This document shows, in pieces, positions 49,443 through 58,251 of a DNA stretch of 64,000 bases. Below the pieces are notes generated by a model. It did no database searches. It had not been told where the DNA came from and saw nothing but the letters and a program-made list of their open reading frames with translations. Where the stretch lies: positions 29,739 to 93,738 of the forward strand of contig DATMGH010000184.1 of the NCBI GenBank assembly GCA_035555675.1, in the 5' to 3' direction. Source of the DNA: Solirubrobacter sp035555675. Its GTDB lineage: Bacteria; Actinomycetota; Thermoleophilia; Solirubrobacterales; Solirubrobacteraceae. Position 1 is the first letter of the stretch, and every line of letters starts with the position of its first letter. A program made the translations under genes and the position numbers.

Positions 49443-50576
49443 ATGCACGCCCAGAGCGGTTTCGCCCGGCGGGCCGCGGTGGTGGGAATCGGCGCGACGC
49501 GCCAGGGGGCGCACCCGGGGGTGGACCGCTACGAGCTCGCCTTCGCCGCGCTCACCGAGGCGCTCGCGGACGGGGACGTCGACAAGTTGGAGATCGACGG
49601 CGTGCTGACCGGCCAGCAGTTCGACCGCTCGGGGCTCGACCCGCTCGACGTCTCCCGCCTGCTCGGGATCAACCCGCGCGTGACGGGCACGCTGGACTAC
49701 TCGACCGGCGGCTTCACCACGCAGTACGCCGCGATGCTCGTCGCGACCGGTATCTGCGAGACCGTCCTGTGTGTGTACGCGCGCAACCCGCCGGGGGCGA
49801 TGACGCAGCTGTCCGGCGGGATCGACGAGGACCGCACGTACGGGCTCTACAACGCCGGCGCCACCGCCGCCCTGGGCTGGACGCGCTACGCGGCTCTGTA
49901 CGGTGGCCGCGAGGAGACGCTGGGCGAGGTCGCGGTGACGCACCGCGAGCACGCGCGGCTGAACCCGCTGGCCGCGTTCCGTGACCCGCTGACGCTCGAC
50001 GACTACCTCGCCGAGCCCTACTCGGTCTGGCCGTTCCGCGACCTCGACATCTGCACGATGACCGCGGGCGCCGCGGCGCTGATCGTCACGACCCCCGAGC
50101 GTGCGCGCTCGGGTCCGCACCGGCCCGTGCTCTTCCTCGCCTCCGGGCGGCGCCAGTCGGCGCGCCGGCTGCAGAGCGACGAGCACTTCCTCTGCCACGC
50201 GATGCGCGACGCCGCGGCGCAGCTCTACGCCGCCGCCGATCTGAGGCCCGAGGACGTCGACGTGCTGGCGATCTCCGACGCGAGCACGGCGGTGGTCGTC
50301 CAGACGCTGGAGAACTACGGCTTCTGCGGCGAGGGCGAGGGCGGTGACTTCATCGCCGGCGGCGGCATCCGGGTCGGCGGCCGGCTGCCCGTGAACACGG
50401 ACGGCGGGCAGCTGTCCGGCGGCTACCTCGTCGGCTGGCTGCACCAGGTCGAGCTCGTCCGCCAGCTGCGCGGTGAGGCCGGCGAGCGCCAGGTCGAGGA
50501 CGCGCGCGTCGGCCAGTACACGACCACCGGCATGTTCCGCGAGCACTACCTGGCGACGCTCTACGTCGCCGACTGA
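49443..50576 (+). CDS. Thiolase-fold lipid-transfer protein/Ltp2-like aldolase
   Basis: A 377-residue thiolase-superfamily protein lacking the Cys-His-Cys set of true thiolases. Features: RAAVVGIGATRQGAHPG, DYSTGGFTTQYAAML, and the C-terminal GGQLSGGYLVGW and GQYTTTGMFREHYLATLY. These resemble the SCP-x/Ltp2 group, which with a DUF35 partner cleaves side-chain beta-hydroxyacyl-CoA by retro-aldol reaction in steroid degradation. The DUF35 gene follows 12 bp downstream. GGAGGAGG precedes the ATG. Confidence 0.85.
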   Translation: MHAQSGFARRAAVVGIGATRQGAHPGVDRYELAFAALTEALADGDVDKLEIDGVLTGQQFDRSGLDPLDVSRLLGINPRVTGTLDYSTGGFTTQYAAMLVATGICETVLCVYARNPPGAMTQLSGGIDEDRTYGLYNAGATAALGWTRYAALYGGREETLGEVAVTHREHARLNPLAAFRDPLTLDDYLAEPYSVWPFRDLDICTMTAGAAALIVTTPERARSGPHRPVLFLASGRRQSARRLQSDEHFLCHAMRDAAAQLYAAADLRPEDVDVLAISDASTAVVVQTLENYGFCGEGEGGDFIAGGGIRVGGRLPVNTDGGQLSGGYLVGWLHQVELVRQLRGEAGERQVEDARVGQYTTTGMFREHYLATLYVAD

Positions 50577-50588
50577 GGAGGAGCGCAC

Positions 50589-50921
50589 GTGTTCGAGATC
50601 CGTCTGCAACGCTGCGACGACTGCGGCTACGTCCGGGCGCCGGAGGCGTTCGCGTGCCCGGAGTGCCTCTCGCGCGACGCGACCTGGACGACGCTGAGCG
50701 GGGACGGGACCGTGGAGACGTTCGTCTGGTACCTGCGTCACCTCGACCCGCACACCGCGCCGCTGCCCGAGCCGCCCTACAACGTCGCGGTGATCCGGCT
50801 GGCCGAGGGGCCCGCGATCATCTCCAACGTCGTCGGCGTGGCCTTCGGGGAGCTCGCCGTCGGCGACGCCGTGCGCGCGGCCGAGGATCCCGACGTCCTG
50901 CGCTTCACCCCGGCGCGATGA
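50589..50921 (+). CDS. DUF35/OB-fold zinc-ribbon protein, aldolase partner
   Basis: A 110-residue protein. Four cysteines form a rubredoxin-like zinc ribbon (CDDCGYVRAPEAFACPEC), followed by an OB fold (GDGTVETFVWYLRH, LAVGDAVRA). Such proteins (ChsH2 C-terminal domain type) bind and activate thiolase-fold aldolases, as in the Ltp2-ChsH2 complex. It overlaps the next gene by 4 bp. Confidence 0.88.
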   Translation: MFEIRLQRCDDCGYVRAPEAFACPECLSRDATWTTLSGDGTVETFVWYLRHLDPHTAPLPEPPYNVAVIRLAEGPAIISNVVGVAFGELAVGDAVRAAEDPDVLRFTPAR

Positions 50922-52039
50922 ACCGCTCGCGGGCGGCGGCCGTGCTCGAGCGCGAGGGGCTGGCGGCGATCCTCGCCTGCTCCCCGGAGAACGTCCTGTA
51001 CGTCACCGGCTTCGACTGCTTCCAGCACGCGTGGAACCGGGTGCCGCGCGCGGCGCTCGTGTCGGCCTCGGGACGTGGCTTCGTGGTGCTGCCGATGGCC
51101 GAGGTGGGGTTCGCGGTCGACCAGCGCGTGGATGCCGGCTGGGACGTCTACGTCTACGGCGCACCGAACCTCATCCTCGGCGCGGGGCTTGAGCCCGACG
51201 AGGAGCGGATCGCCGCGATCGTGCGCGCGCGGCGCTTCGACGACGCCGCGAGTGCGGCGACGGCCGCGCTGCGGGACTTCGGCGTGAAGGGAAGGGTCGC
51301 GGTCGACGGCTCGGCGTTCGTGGGCGAGCCTGGCGGGGAGCAGTTGTTGAAGGAGATCCGGATGGTCAAGACGCCGGAGGAGATCGAGAAGCTGCGCCGG
51401 GCGGCGGCGCTCAACGAGCGCGGCATCCGTGCGGCGCTGTCCGTCGTCGGGTCGGTGCCGGGGACGGAGGTCGAGGCGGCGCACCGCGCGGTCGTGTCGG
51501 CCGGCGGCGGCGCGGTGCAGCATTGGCAGGGCTCCGCGGGGCGGCGCGCGGGCGCCTACCGCCATCCGCAACCGGCGACGGCGCCGCGCGGCTCGCGCTG
51601 GGTCTACGACACGGGGATCATCCTCGACGGGTACTGCTCGGACCTCGGCGGGACCGTGCAGGTCGGCGCGCCGCCGAGCGCCGAGGAGCGGCGGATCTAC
51701 GACGCGCTCACGGCCGCGATCGACCGGGCGGTGGAGCTGGCGCGGCCGGGCGTGCGGCCGTCGGAGCTCTACGCGGAGGCGCTCGCCGCGGCGCGGGCGC
51801 ACGGGCACCCGGAGTACGCGTACTCGATGCTCGGCCACGGCATCGGCGTCGAGCCGCGCGACCTGCCGCTGATCGCGCCGGGCCCGTTCGACCCGGTCCT
51901 GGAGGCCGGGATGGTGCTGAACTTCGAGACGCCGATCATCCACCTGGGGGTGGGCGGCTACCAGCACGAGGTGACGTGCGTCGTGGCCGAGGGCGGCGGG
52001 CAGCTGCTCTCCCCGCGGCGCGCGTACGAGGTCGTCTGA
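50918..52039 (+). CDS. M24 family metallopeptidase/creatinase-like hydrolase
   Basis: A 373-residue two-domain protein. The N-terminal domain (EREGLAAILACSPENVLYVTG) is followed by an M24 fold with metal ligands Asp in VYDTGIILDGYCSDLGG, His in MLGHGIGVEP, and Glu in LNFETPII and YQHEVTCVV. All five are present. It is different from the M24 gene at 2708 and belongs to the aldolase operon. A C-N hydrolase role on a pathway compound is as likely as peptide cleavage. Confidence 0.87.
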   Translation: MNRSRAAAVLEREGLAAILACSPENVLYVTGFDCFQHAWNRVPRAALVSASGRGFVVLPMAEVGFAVDQRVDAGWDVYVYGAPNLILGAGLEPDEERIAAIVRARRFDDAASAATAALRDFGVKGRVAVDGSAFVGEPGGEQLLKEIRMVKTPEEIEKLRRAAALNERGIRAALSVVGSVPGTEVEAAHRAVVSAGGGAVQHWQGSAGRRAGAYRHPQPATAPRGSRWVYDTGIILDGYCSDLGGTVQVGAPPSAEERRIYDALTAAIDRAVELARPGVRPSELYAEALAAARAHGHPEYAYSMLGHGIGVEPRDLPLIAPGPFDPVLEAGMVLNFETPIIHLGVGGYQHEVTCVVAEGGGQLLSPRRAYEVV

Positions 52040-52800
52040 TGGGCGGCGGCCGGCTCTCCGGACGCCGTGCGGTGGTCACCGGCGCCGCCTCCGGGCTGGG
52101 TGCCGCGATCGCCGCGCGGCTGGCGTCCGAGGGCGCGCGCGTCGCGTTCGCCGACCTCGACCTGGACGCCGCGCGCGAGGCCGCGGGCGACGGCGCCGCC
52201 TTCGCCGTCGACGTCGCGTCGTGGGCGTCCTGCGAGGCGCTCGCGTCGGCGGTGCGGCAGGCGTTCGGCGGCGTCGACATCGTCGTCGCCAACGCGGGCG
52301 TCAACCACGTCGGCGACATCCTCGAGACCGACCCTGACGAGTGGCGGCGCGTGCTGGACGTGAACCTCGGCGGGGTCTGGCTCACCGACCGTGCCTTCCT
52401 GCCGCTGCTGATCGCGGCGGGCGGCGGCGCGATCGTCAACCAGGCGAGCGTCACCGCCACCGCGGCGATGCGGCGCGTCGCCGCCTACTCCGCGGCCAAG
52501 GGCGGCGTGCTCGCGTTGACCAAGTCGATCGCGCGCGACTTCGCCGACCGCAACGTCCGCGCCAACGCGATCCTGCCCGGGACCGTGCGCACGCCGATGG
52601 TCGAGCGCACCTTCGCGGCCCGGGAGAGCGGCTCCGTCGACGCGGCGCTCGCGGCCGCGGCCGCCGCCTACCCGCGCGGCCGGCTCGGCCGGCCGGAGGA
52701 CATCGCGGCGATGGCGGCGTTCCTCGTCTCCGACGACGCCGACTGGATCACCGGCGCGGGCTACGCGGTCGACGGCGGGCTGACCGCTGTGGTGGGGTGA
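52039..52800 (+). CDS. Short-chain dehydrogenase/reductase
   Basis: A 253-residue SDR whose ATG overlaps the M24 stop by 1 bp. TGAASGLGAAIAARL, ADLDLD (Asp after strand 2 favours NAD), NAGVNHVG, catalytic Ser in NQASVTA, YSAAKGG and PGTVRTPMVE are present, ending ITGAGYAVDGGLTAVVG. Last gene of the aldolase operon. Confidence 0.93.
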   Translation: MGGGRLSGRRAVVTGAASGLGAAIAARLASEGARVAFADLDLDAAREAAGDGAAFAVDVASWASCEALASAVRQAFGGVDIVVANAGVNHVGDILETDPDEWRRVLDVNLGGVWLTDRAFLPLLIAAGGGAIVNQASVTATAAMRRVAAYSAAKGGVLALTKSIARDFADRNVRANAILPGTVRTPMVERTFAARESGSVDAALAAAAAAYPRGRLGRPEDIAAMAAFLVSDDADWITGAGYAVDGGLTAVVG

Positions 52801-52893
52801 GGGGTCGGCGACGGCTCGACCCTGTAACGCAAGAAGCCCGCGTATCTGCATTCCCCCATCTGGACAGGCTTGCGGCTTCCGACGGCCCGTACA

Positions 52894-52921
52894 TTGCACC
52901 GGAGTCACAGTTCGGTATACG
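52894..52921 (+). promoter_or_regulatory. cas3: Putative cas operon promoter, leaderless cas3 mRNA
   Basis: TTGCAC at 52894-52899, 16-bp spacer, TATACG at 52916-52921. The predicted transcript start (about 52928) is at or next to the GTG at 52930, and no ribosome site is visible, so translation may be leaderless. The 129-bp gap from 52801 shows nothing else recognisable. Confidence 0.5.
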
Positions 52922-52929
52922 GTTGCCGA

Positions 52930-55263
52930 GTGATCAGCTCGTCGCACGACCCGCCGGGCCGTCCCGGCTCGCCGACCACTCAAGCTGATCCGAGCGAGCT
53001 TTTCCGTCGTGCCACCGGCTTCGAGCCCTACGAGTACCAGCGCGCGCTCGCAACCCGAGCGACGCCGCCTGAAGTGATCGAGGTACCGACCGGTTCAGGG
53101 AAGACGCTCGCAGCACTGATCCCGTGGCTGGCGAACCCCGACGCACCGAAGCGACTCGTCTACGCGCTACCGATGCGGTCTTTGGTGGAACAAACCGCTG
53201 CGACGACGGCGGACGCGCTGCGCCGTCTGGGCCTCGCGGAGTCCGTCCCCGTTCACGTCCTCATGGGCGGCCTCGAGACCGACGACTGGCGTCGCACGCC
53301 GGATCGGCGCGCGGTGTTGATCGGCACGATCGACATGCTGCTCTCGCGCGCGCTGAACCGCGGCTACGGCGAGAGCCGTTTCGCGTGGCCAGTGTCCTTC
53401 GGACTATTGAACAACGACGCTCGCTGGATCTTCGACGAGGTGCAGCTCATGGGTCCGGCGCGGACGACGTCGGCGCAACTGGCCGGGCTGCGGCGGACGC
53501 TCGGCGTCGCGCGCCCGTGCGAGACGACCTGGATGTCGGCGACCGTCGATCACGACGCGCTGCGCACGTTCGATCACACCCCTGACGGAGATGTCGTTCG
53601 GCTCTCGGACGCCGATCGCGCCGGCCCGCTCGCACGCCGCCTGAACGCGGTCAAGACCGTCTCCCGCGTCGACCTGGCCGGCGTCAAGCCCGCCGATCTC
53701 GGCAAGCGAATCGCCGCGGTGGCGTTGGATCACCATCGTCCCGGCGAGCGCACGCTCGTGGTCGTGAATCGCGTCGAGACCGCGCAAGCGATCCATGCCG
53801 CGCTGGCGAAGTCACGCGGTCCGAGCTTGGCGCTCGTCCACTCGCGCTTTCGCCCGCCCGATCGCGCGGCGCACATGCGCGAGCTGCTGTCCACTCCGGG
53901 GCCGAACGGGACGATCGTGGTCGCCACTCAGGTCGTCGAAGCGGGTGTCGACGTGTCCAGCGCGTGCCTGATCACCGAGACCGCGCCGTTCAGCTCCATG
54001 GTGCAGCGACTCGGACGCTGCAATCGCGCCGGCGAGTTGGACGAGGCTCAGGTGGTGTGGCTCGACCGCGGATCGCTCGATCCGAAGGCCGCGGCACCCT
54101 ATGCCCCGGACGACCTCGACGCAGCGGCCGCGGCGTTCACCTCTCTGGTCGGTGAGAGCGCGTCGCCCGCGCGACTCGAGCAGCTGTCGGTGCCGGAGTC
54201 GCGACCAATCGACGCCGTGCTTCGGCGCGTCGACCTGCTCGATTTGGTCGACACGGCGCCCGATCTATCCGGTGCCGACGTCGACGTCGCACCGTTCATC
54301 CGCGCCGACGACGAGCGGAGCGTGTTCGTGTTCTTCCGCCGCGTGGATCGGGAGCACATCCGCATCGACGACGAGCCGAGCCCGCGGCGCGATGAGCTCG
54401 TCTCGGTCCCGATCGACGCGGTCAGCAAGCGCACACGTTGGTCGTTCGACTACGTCGAGGGCGTATGGGTGCGGGCCCGCCAGGACCAGCGCACCTCCCC
54501 CGGAAGCACGCTCCTGCTCCCGGTCGAGGACGGCGGATATGACGCCGAGTACGGCTGGACCGGGAACCGCAAGCAGATCCCGGTGCCGCTGGCCGTCGAC
54601 GGTCCCCCTCCGGAGGCGTTCGCGTCGGACGACGGTTCCTGGAGCGGTAGCTGGACCACGATCGCCGATCATCTCGCCGACGCTCTGCGCGAAGCGCGCC
54701 GCCTCACCGCCGGGTTGCCGGATGAGTGGGCTGAGGCGGTCCAGGCCGCCGCCGCGCTGCACGACGTCGGCAAGGCCCATCCGGCGTTTCAGGCGATGCT
54801 GCTGAACACGATCGCCGACGCGACTGAACGCGACGCTCGCGCCGCGTCCGGCCTGTGGGCGAAGAGCGCCGGGCGTGGCGGCCGGCACGTTCGCCCGCAC
54901 TTCCGGCACGAGCTGGCCAGCGCGTTGGCGCTCGGTCCGGACCGATCGAGCCTGGTCCGCTACCTCGTTGCGGCCCACCACGGGCGCGTGCGGATGTCGA
55001 TGCGACCGGCGCCCGGCGAGCAGCATCCGCTCGGCGCCGCGGCAACCAGCCGTTTCGCCCTCGGCGTCTGCGACGGCGACGTGCTCCCGGCGCAGCCGAC
55101 ACCGCTCGGCGACCTGCCCGAACGCACGCTCGACCTCACCGAGATGGAGCTCGGCGGCGGCTGGTCGGACGCCGCCGCCGTCCTGCTCGATGCGCTCGGA
55201 CCGTTCCGGCTCGCCTACCTCGAAGCGCTCGTCCGCATCGCCGATTGGCGCGCCAGTGCCTGA
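52930..55263 (+). CDS. cas3: Cas3 helicase-nuclease, type I-G (helicase first, HD last)
   Basis: A 777-residue protein from GTG 52930. The N-terminal superfamily 2 helicase has Walker A PTGSGKT (residues 53-59), DEVQLMG at Asp169, SAT in WMSATVDH, and QVVEAGVDVSS with MVQRLGRCNRAGE in the second lobe. The HD nuclease is C-terminal: LHDVGKAHPAFQ (His611-Asp612), then HFRHELASAL and AAHHGRVRMS. This helicase-then-HD order and DEVQ box are typical of type I-U/I-G. It unwinds and degrades target DNA recruited by Cascade. Overlaps the next gene by 8 bp. Confidence 0.93.
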   Translation: MISSSHDPPGRPGSPTTQADPSELFRRATGFEPYEYQRALATRATPPEVIEVPTGSGKTLAALIPWLANPDAPKRLVYALPMRSLVEQTAATTADALRRLGLAESVPVHVLMGGLETDDWRRTPDRRAVLIGTIDMLLSRALNRGYGESRFAWPVSFGLLNNDARWIFDEVQLMGPARTTSAQLAGLRRTLGVARPCETTWMSATVDHDALRTFDHTPDGDVVRLSDADRAGPLARRLNAVKTVSRVDLAGVKPADLGKRIAAVALDHHRPGERTLVVVNRVETAQAIHAALAKSRGPSLALVHSRFRPPDRAAHMRELLSTPGPNGTIVVATQVVEAGVDVSSACLITETAPFSSMVQRLGRCNRAGELDEAQVVWLDRGSLDPKAAAPYAPDDLDAAAAAFTSLVGESASPARLEQLSVPESRPIDAVLRRVDLLDLVDTAPDLSGADVDVAPFIRADDERSVFVFFRRVDREHIRIDDEPSPRRDELVSVPIDAVSKRTRWSFDYVEGVWVRARQDQRTSPGSTLLLPVEDGGYDAEYGWTGNRKQIPVPLAVDGPPPEAFASDDGSWSGSWTTIADHLADALREARRLTAGLPDEWAEAVQAAAALHDVGKAHPAFQAMLLNTIADATERDARAASGLWAKSAGRGGRHVRPHFRHELASALALGPDRSSLVRYLVAAHHGRVRMSMRPAPGEQHPLGAAATSRFALGVCDGDVLPAQPTPLGDLPERTLDLTEMELGGGWSDAAAVLLDALGPFRLAYLEALVRIADWRASA

Positions 55264-57304
55264 GCCGTTGCTCCTCCCCGGCGTCAGGAGCAGCACGCTG
55301 CTCGGCTACCTGAAGGGGCTCGGGCTGCTCTCGATCCTCGCGCGTCAAGACGACGCACGCACCCGCGCGGCCTGGAGCGAAGACGGGTTCGTGCTGTACA
55401 CCGAACGCGACCTGGCGTCTCTGGAGGCGTTCTTTCTCGAGCGCTGGTCCCCGGCGCCGGTCGTGTCGCCGTGGAACGGCGGAAGCGGGTTCTACCTAAA
55501 GGACAACACCGAAGCGTTCGAACGCATCGAGCGCTCAGACGACCCTCGGCTCGCGCCCTTCAACGCGGCGATCACCGCGGCGCGAGCCGCGATCGCAGTG
55601 TGCGGGCTGACCGCCAAGCCGGAGCCGAAGCTCGAGAAGCCGACGCTGCTGCGCACACTGCGTGCGACGCTTCCGGACGACGCGCTCGAGTGGCTCGACG
55701 CCGCCGTGGTGCTCGTCGACGGCGAGCCGCGCTACCCGCCCGTCCTCGGGTCCGGCGGCAACGACGGCCGCTACGACGTCGCCAACAACTATGCGCAAGC
55801 CGTCACGTCCGTGCTGGGCCTGCACGAAGCCGACGCGCGGCGGAGCCGACTGCGCAACGCCCTCGTCGGCGCGCCGGCCGACCTCCACGCGATGAGCCTC
55901 GCTCACCTGACTCGTGACGCGTCACCGGTCAATTCCCCCAACGGCGAGGCGGACGCGCTCGGAAACCCGTGGGATCTCGTCTTCGCGGTGACCGGAGCGA
56001 TGGTGTTCGCCGCGGGTGTCACGCGACGTCTCGGTGTCGGCGGAGCCGCCGCCGCACCGTTCACGCTCCGCCCCACCGGCACGGGGTATGGATCGGCGGT
56101 CCGGGGCGAGAAGGGGCGCGACGAGCTCTGGCTGCCGACGTGGTCACGTCCGGCAACCCTCGCCGAAGTCCGTGCGCTGCTGCGCGAAGGGCGAATCCAG
56201 CTGCAACGCCGGGACGCCGCGTCTGCGCTCGATGCCGCGCGCGCGGCGGGTGAGCTTGGCGTCGCCCGCGGGATCTCTGGGTTCGAGCGGTTTGCGATCC
56301 TCGAGCGTGCGGGCCAGTCGAACCTCAGCGTCCCGGCCGGACAGATCAAGGTGCAGGCGAACCCGGCAGCTGAAGCACTCGCCACGCTCGATCCGTGGCT
56401 CGGCCGGATGCTCGCGCGCGCCGCAGGTGATCTGCCCGCTGCGCAGCGAACGGCGTTGCGTGCGCTCGAGCAGCGCGCCTTCGACCTGGCGCGGACCGGC
56501 ACGCCGCAGGCGGCAGCGGCGTTGGTGTCGGCGATCGGCGACGTCGAGATCGCGTGCGCCGTCGGACGTGTGGAGGCAGTCCGGCCGCTGCGCGCGTCCG
56601 CGGTGCCTTGGTGGTCGCTCTTGATCTCCGATGGGACCGATCCCGAGCTGCGGTTGGCGGCGGCGTTCGCGTCGCTACGGACGCGTGGCGAGAACGGCCA
56701 GGCGCTGCGAGCTCCGCTGGTCGGGAAAGCGCGCGAGTACGCCGTCGCCGAAGGGTGGTCGGCACCGCGCGCAGCGCCGATCGTCACGCAGCTCGCGGCC
56801 GTTCACGAACGCTGGTCGCTTGCTCCGGAGCAGGACCTCGCGTTCGGTCTCGCCGCGCAGGTCGGCGACCTCCAGCGCCTGGCGCAGCGCGAGCTGGACG
56901 AGCGTCGCCTGGCGAGCCTCCTCCGCGGTCTCGTCGTGCTCGACTGGCACGACGTCGCCGGCGAGCCGCTCCTCACTCGTACCGTCGTGAACCCGCCGCT
57001 CGCGCTGCTGTTGCTGGCATTCCATGATCCGCGTCGAGTCGACGTCCCGGTCTCCCCACGCCCCGAATGGGTCGCTCGGCTCCGCGCGGGACAAGCCCGC
57101 GACGTGCTCGCCGAGGCCCACCTTCGCCTGCGACTCGGCGGTCTGTCGCCGATCGCAACCGCCACCGACCTCGCCGAGACGCCGGCCCTGCACGGCGACC
57201 GCGTCGCCGCGGCGCTGCTCCCCCGCCCGGCGGCGCGCGATCTGCATGCCCTTATCCGTTCGCTGACCACCTATGACCCCGCGGAGGACGACGTTGCCCC
57301 TTGA
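55256..57304 (+). CDS. csx17: Csx17, large (Cas8-like) subunit of type I-G Cascade
   Basis: A 682-residue protein from GTG 55256. It begins with the Csx17-typical LPGVRSSTLLGYLKGLGLL, with WNGGSGFYLKDN near residue 75 and GNPWDLVFAVTGAMVFAAG near 240. It carries no nuclease motif. In type I-G it replaces Cas8 and would recognise the PAM and position target DNA. It overlaps cas7 by 32 bp. Confidence 0.93.
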   Translation: MPEPLLLPGVRSSTLLGYLKGLGLLSILARQDDARTRAAWSEDGFVLYTERDLASLEAFFLERWSPAPVVSPWNGGSGFYLKDNTEAFERIERSDDPRLAPFNAAITAARAAIAVCGLTAKPEPKLEKPTLLRTLRATLPDDALEWLDAAVVLVDGEPRYPPVLGSGGNDGRYDVANNYAQAVTSVLGLHEADARRSRLRNALVGAPADLHAMSLAHLTRDASPVNSPNGEADALGNPWDLVFAVTGAMVFAAGVTRRLGVGGAAAAPFTLRPTGTGYGSAVRGEKGRDELWLPTWSRPATLAEVRALLREGRIQLQRRDAASALDAARAAGELGVARGISGFERFAILERAGQSNLSVPAGQIKVQANPAAEALATLDPWLGRMLARAAGDLPAAQRTALRALEQRAFDLARTGTPQAAAALVSAIGDVEIACAVGRVEAVRPLRASAVPWWSLLISDGTDPELRLAAAFASLRTRGENGQALRAPLVGKAREYAVAEGWSAPRAAPIVTQLAAVHERWSLAPEQDLAFGLAAQVGDLQRLAQRELDERRLASLLRGLVVLDWHDVAGEPLLTRTVVNPPLALLLLAFHDPRRVDVPVSPRPEWVARLRAGQARDVLAEAHLRLRLGGLSPIATATDLAETPALHGDRVAAALLPRPAARDLHALIRSLTTYDPAEDDVAP

Positions 57305-58247
57305 GCTCCCGGAGGCGCCGCGCCTTGTGCTCGACGCCCAACTGCAGCCGATCGTCGGTTCCAGCTTCCAGCCGACGGGATTCGCCAACCTCGGGGCCGC
57401 GGAGTTCACACGGCCAGGCGGGCAGCCGGCGCTGCTGGTGGAATCCGTGCAGTCGATGGCGAATCGGCTCGAAGAGGTCGGGACCGAGCCGGCGACGCGT
57501 GAGCCAATCGCGTTGCTCCGCGACCTGCCGTGGATCGCGGTTCGGGGCGCCGACGGCGGCCTGCTCACGTCGTCGCGGCTCGAGCCGCACCGCCTCGCGT
57601 CGGTGTACGTGCGTGAGGCGCGGATCGACGGCGAGGCGGGCATCGACTGGCTCGTCGCGCGGCTCGGGCTGCGCCCGAAGACGCCGCTCTCGATGCCCGA
57701 GATCTACCGCACGATCTTCCAGCTCGACCCGCTCTGCCTGCTGCACGGCGTGTTCTTCTCCGACAAGAAGTTCAGCGGGAACCCGAAGGTGCGCCGGGTC
57801 AGCACAGCCGTGATCGAGGCGCACGGGGTGGCGCCGGTCGTCTCTGGAGGGCTCAAACGCGACGACGTGCAGTTCACGACGTCCGAGCAGGCCGGCGCGG
57901 AGGAGGGCTACGGGTTCGTTCCCTTCAGCCGCACGGAGTACGTCGCCGACGAGATCGTCCTCAGCGCGTCGCTCGACCTGCACCAGATCCGTGGGTACGG
58001 CCTCGGCGGGGCGGAGACGCGACTGCTCTCTCTGCTGGCCGCATGGGAGCTGGCGACGCTACTGGAGCGTCCGCTCCGGCTGCGTACCGCGTGTGACCTC
58101 GAGCTCACGTCGCTGCGCGTGCGCAAGCCGGACGGCTTCGTCCTCCCCTCTGCCGCCGACCTCACCGCAGCGGTCGCCGACGCCATCGCCGCGGTCAGCT
58201 TCGAGCAGGCGGGAGAACGCACGGCGGTGTGGACGGCAAAGGGCTGA
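57273..58247 (+). CDS. cas7: Cas7 (Csb1/GSU0053 type), Cascade backbone
   Basis: A 324-residue protein. ATG 57273 is used; TTG 57294 is an alternative. Csb1 hallmarks: GSSFQPTGFANLGAAEF, LLVESVQSMANRLE, FQLDPLCLLHGVFFSDKK and the late FVPFSRTEYVADEI. Several copies would coat the crRNA spacer. It lies 4 bp upstream of csb2. Confidence 0.93.
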   Translation: MTPRRTTLPLELPEAPRLVLDAQLQPIVGSSFQPTGFANLGAAEFTRPGGQPALLVESVQSMANRLEEVGTEPATREPIALLRDLPWIAVRGADGGLLTSSRLEPHRLASVYVREARIDGEAGIDWLVARLGLRPKTPLSMPEIYRTIFQLDPLCLLHGVFFSDKKFSGNPKVRRVSTAVIEAHGVAPVVSGGLKRDDVQFTTSEQAGAEEGYGFVPFSRTEYVADEIVLSASLDLHQIRGYGLGGAETRLLSLLAAWELATLLERPLRLRTACDLELTSLRVRKPDGFVLPSAADLTAAVADAIAAVSFEQAGERTAVWTAKG

Positions 58248-58251
58248 GCGT

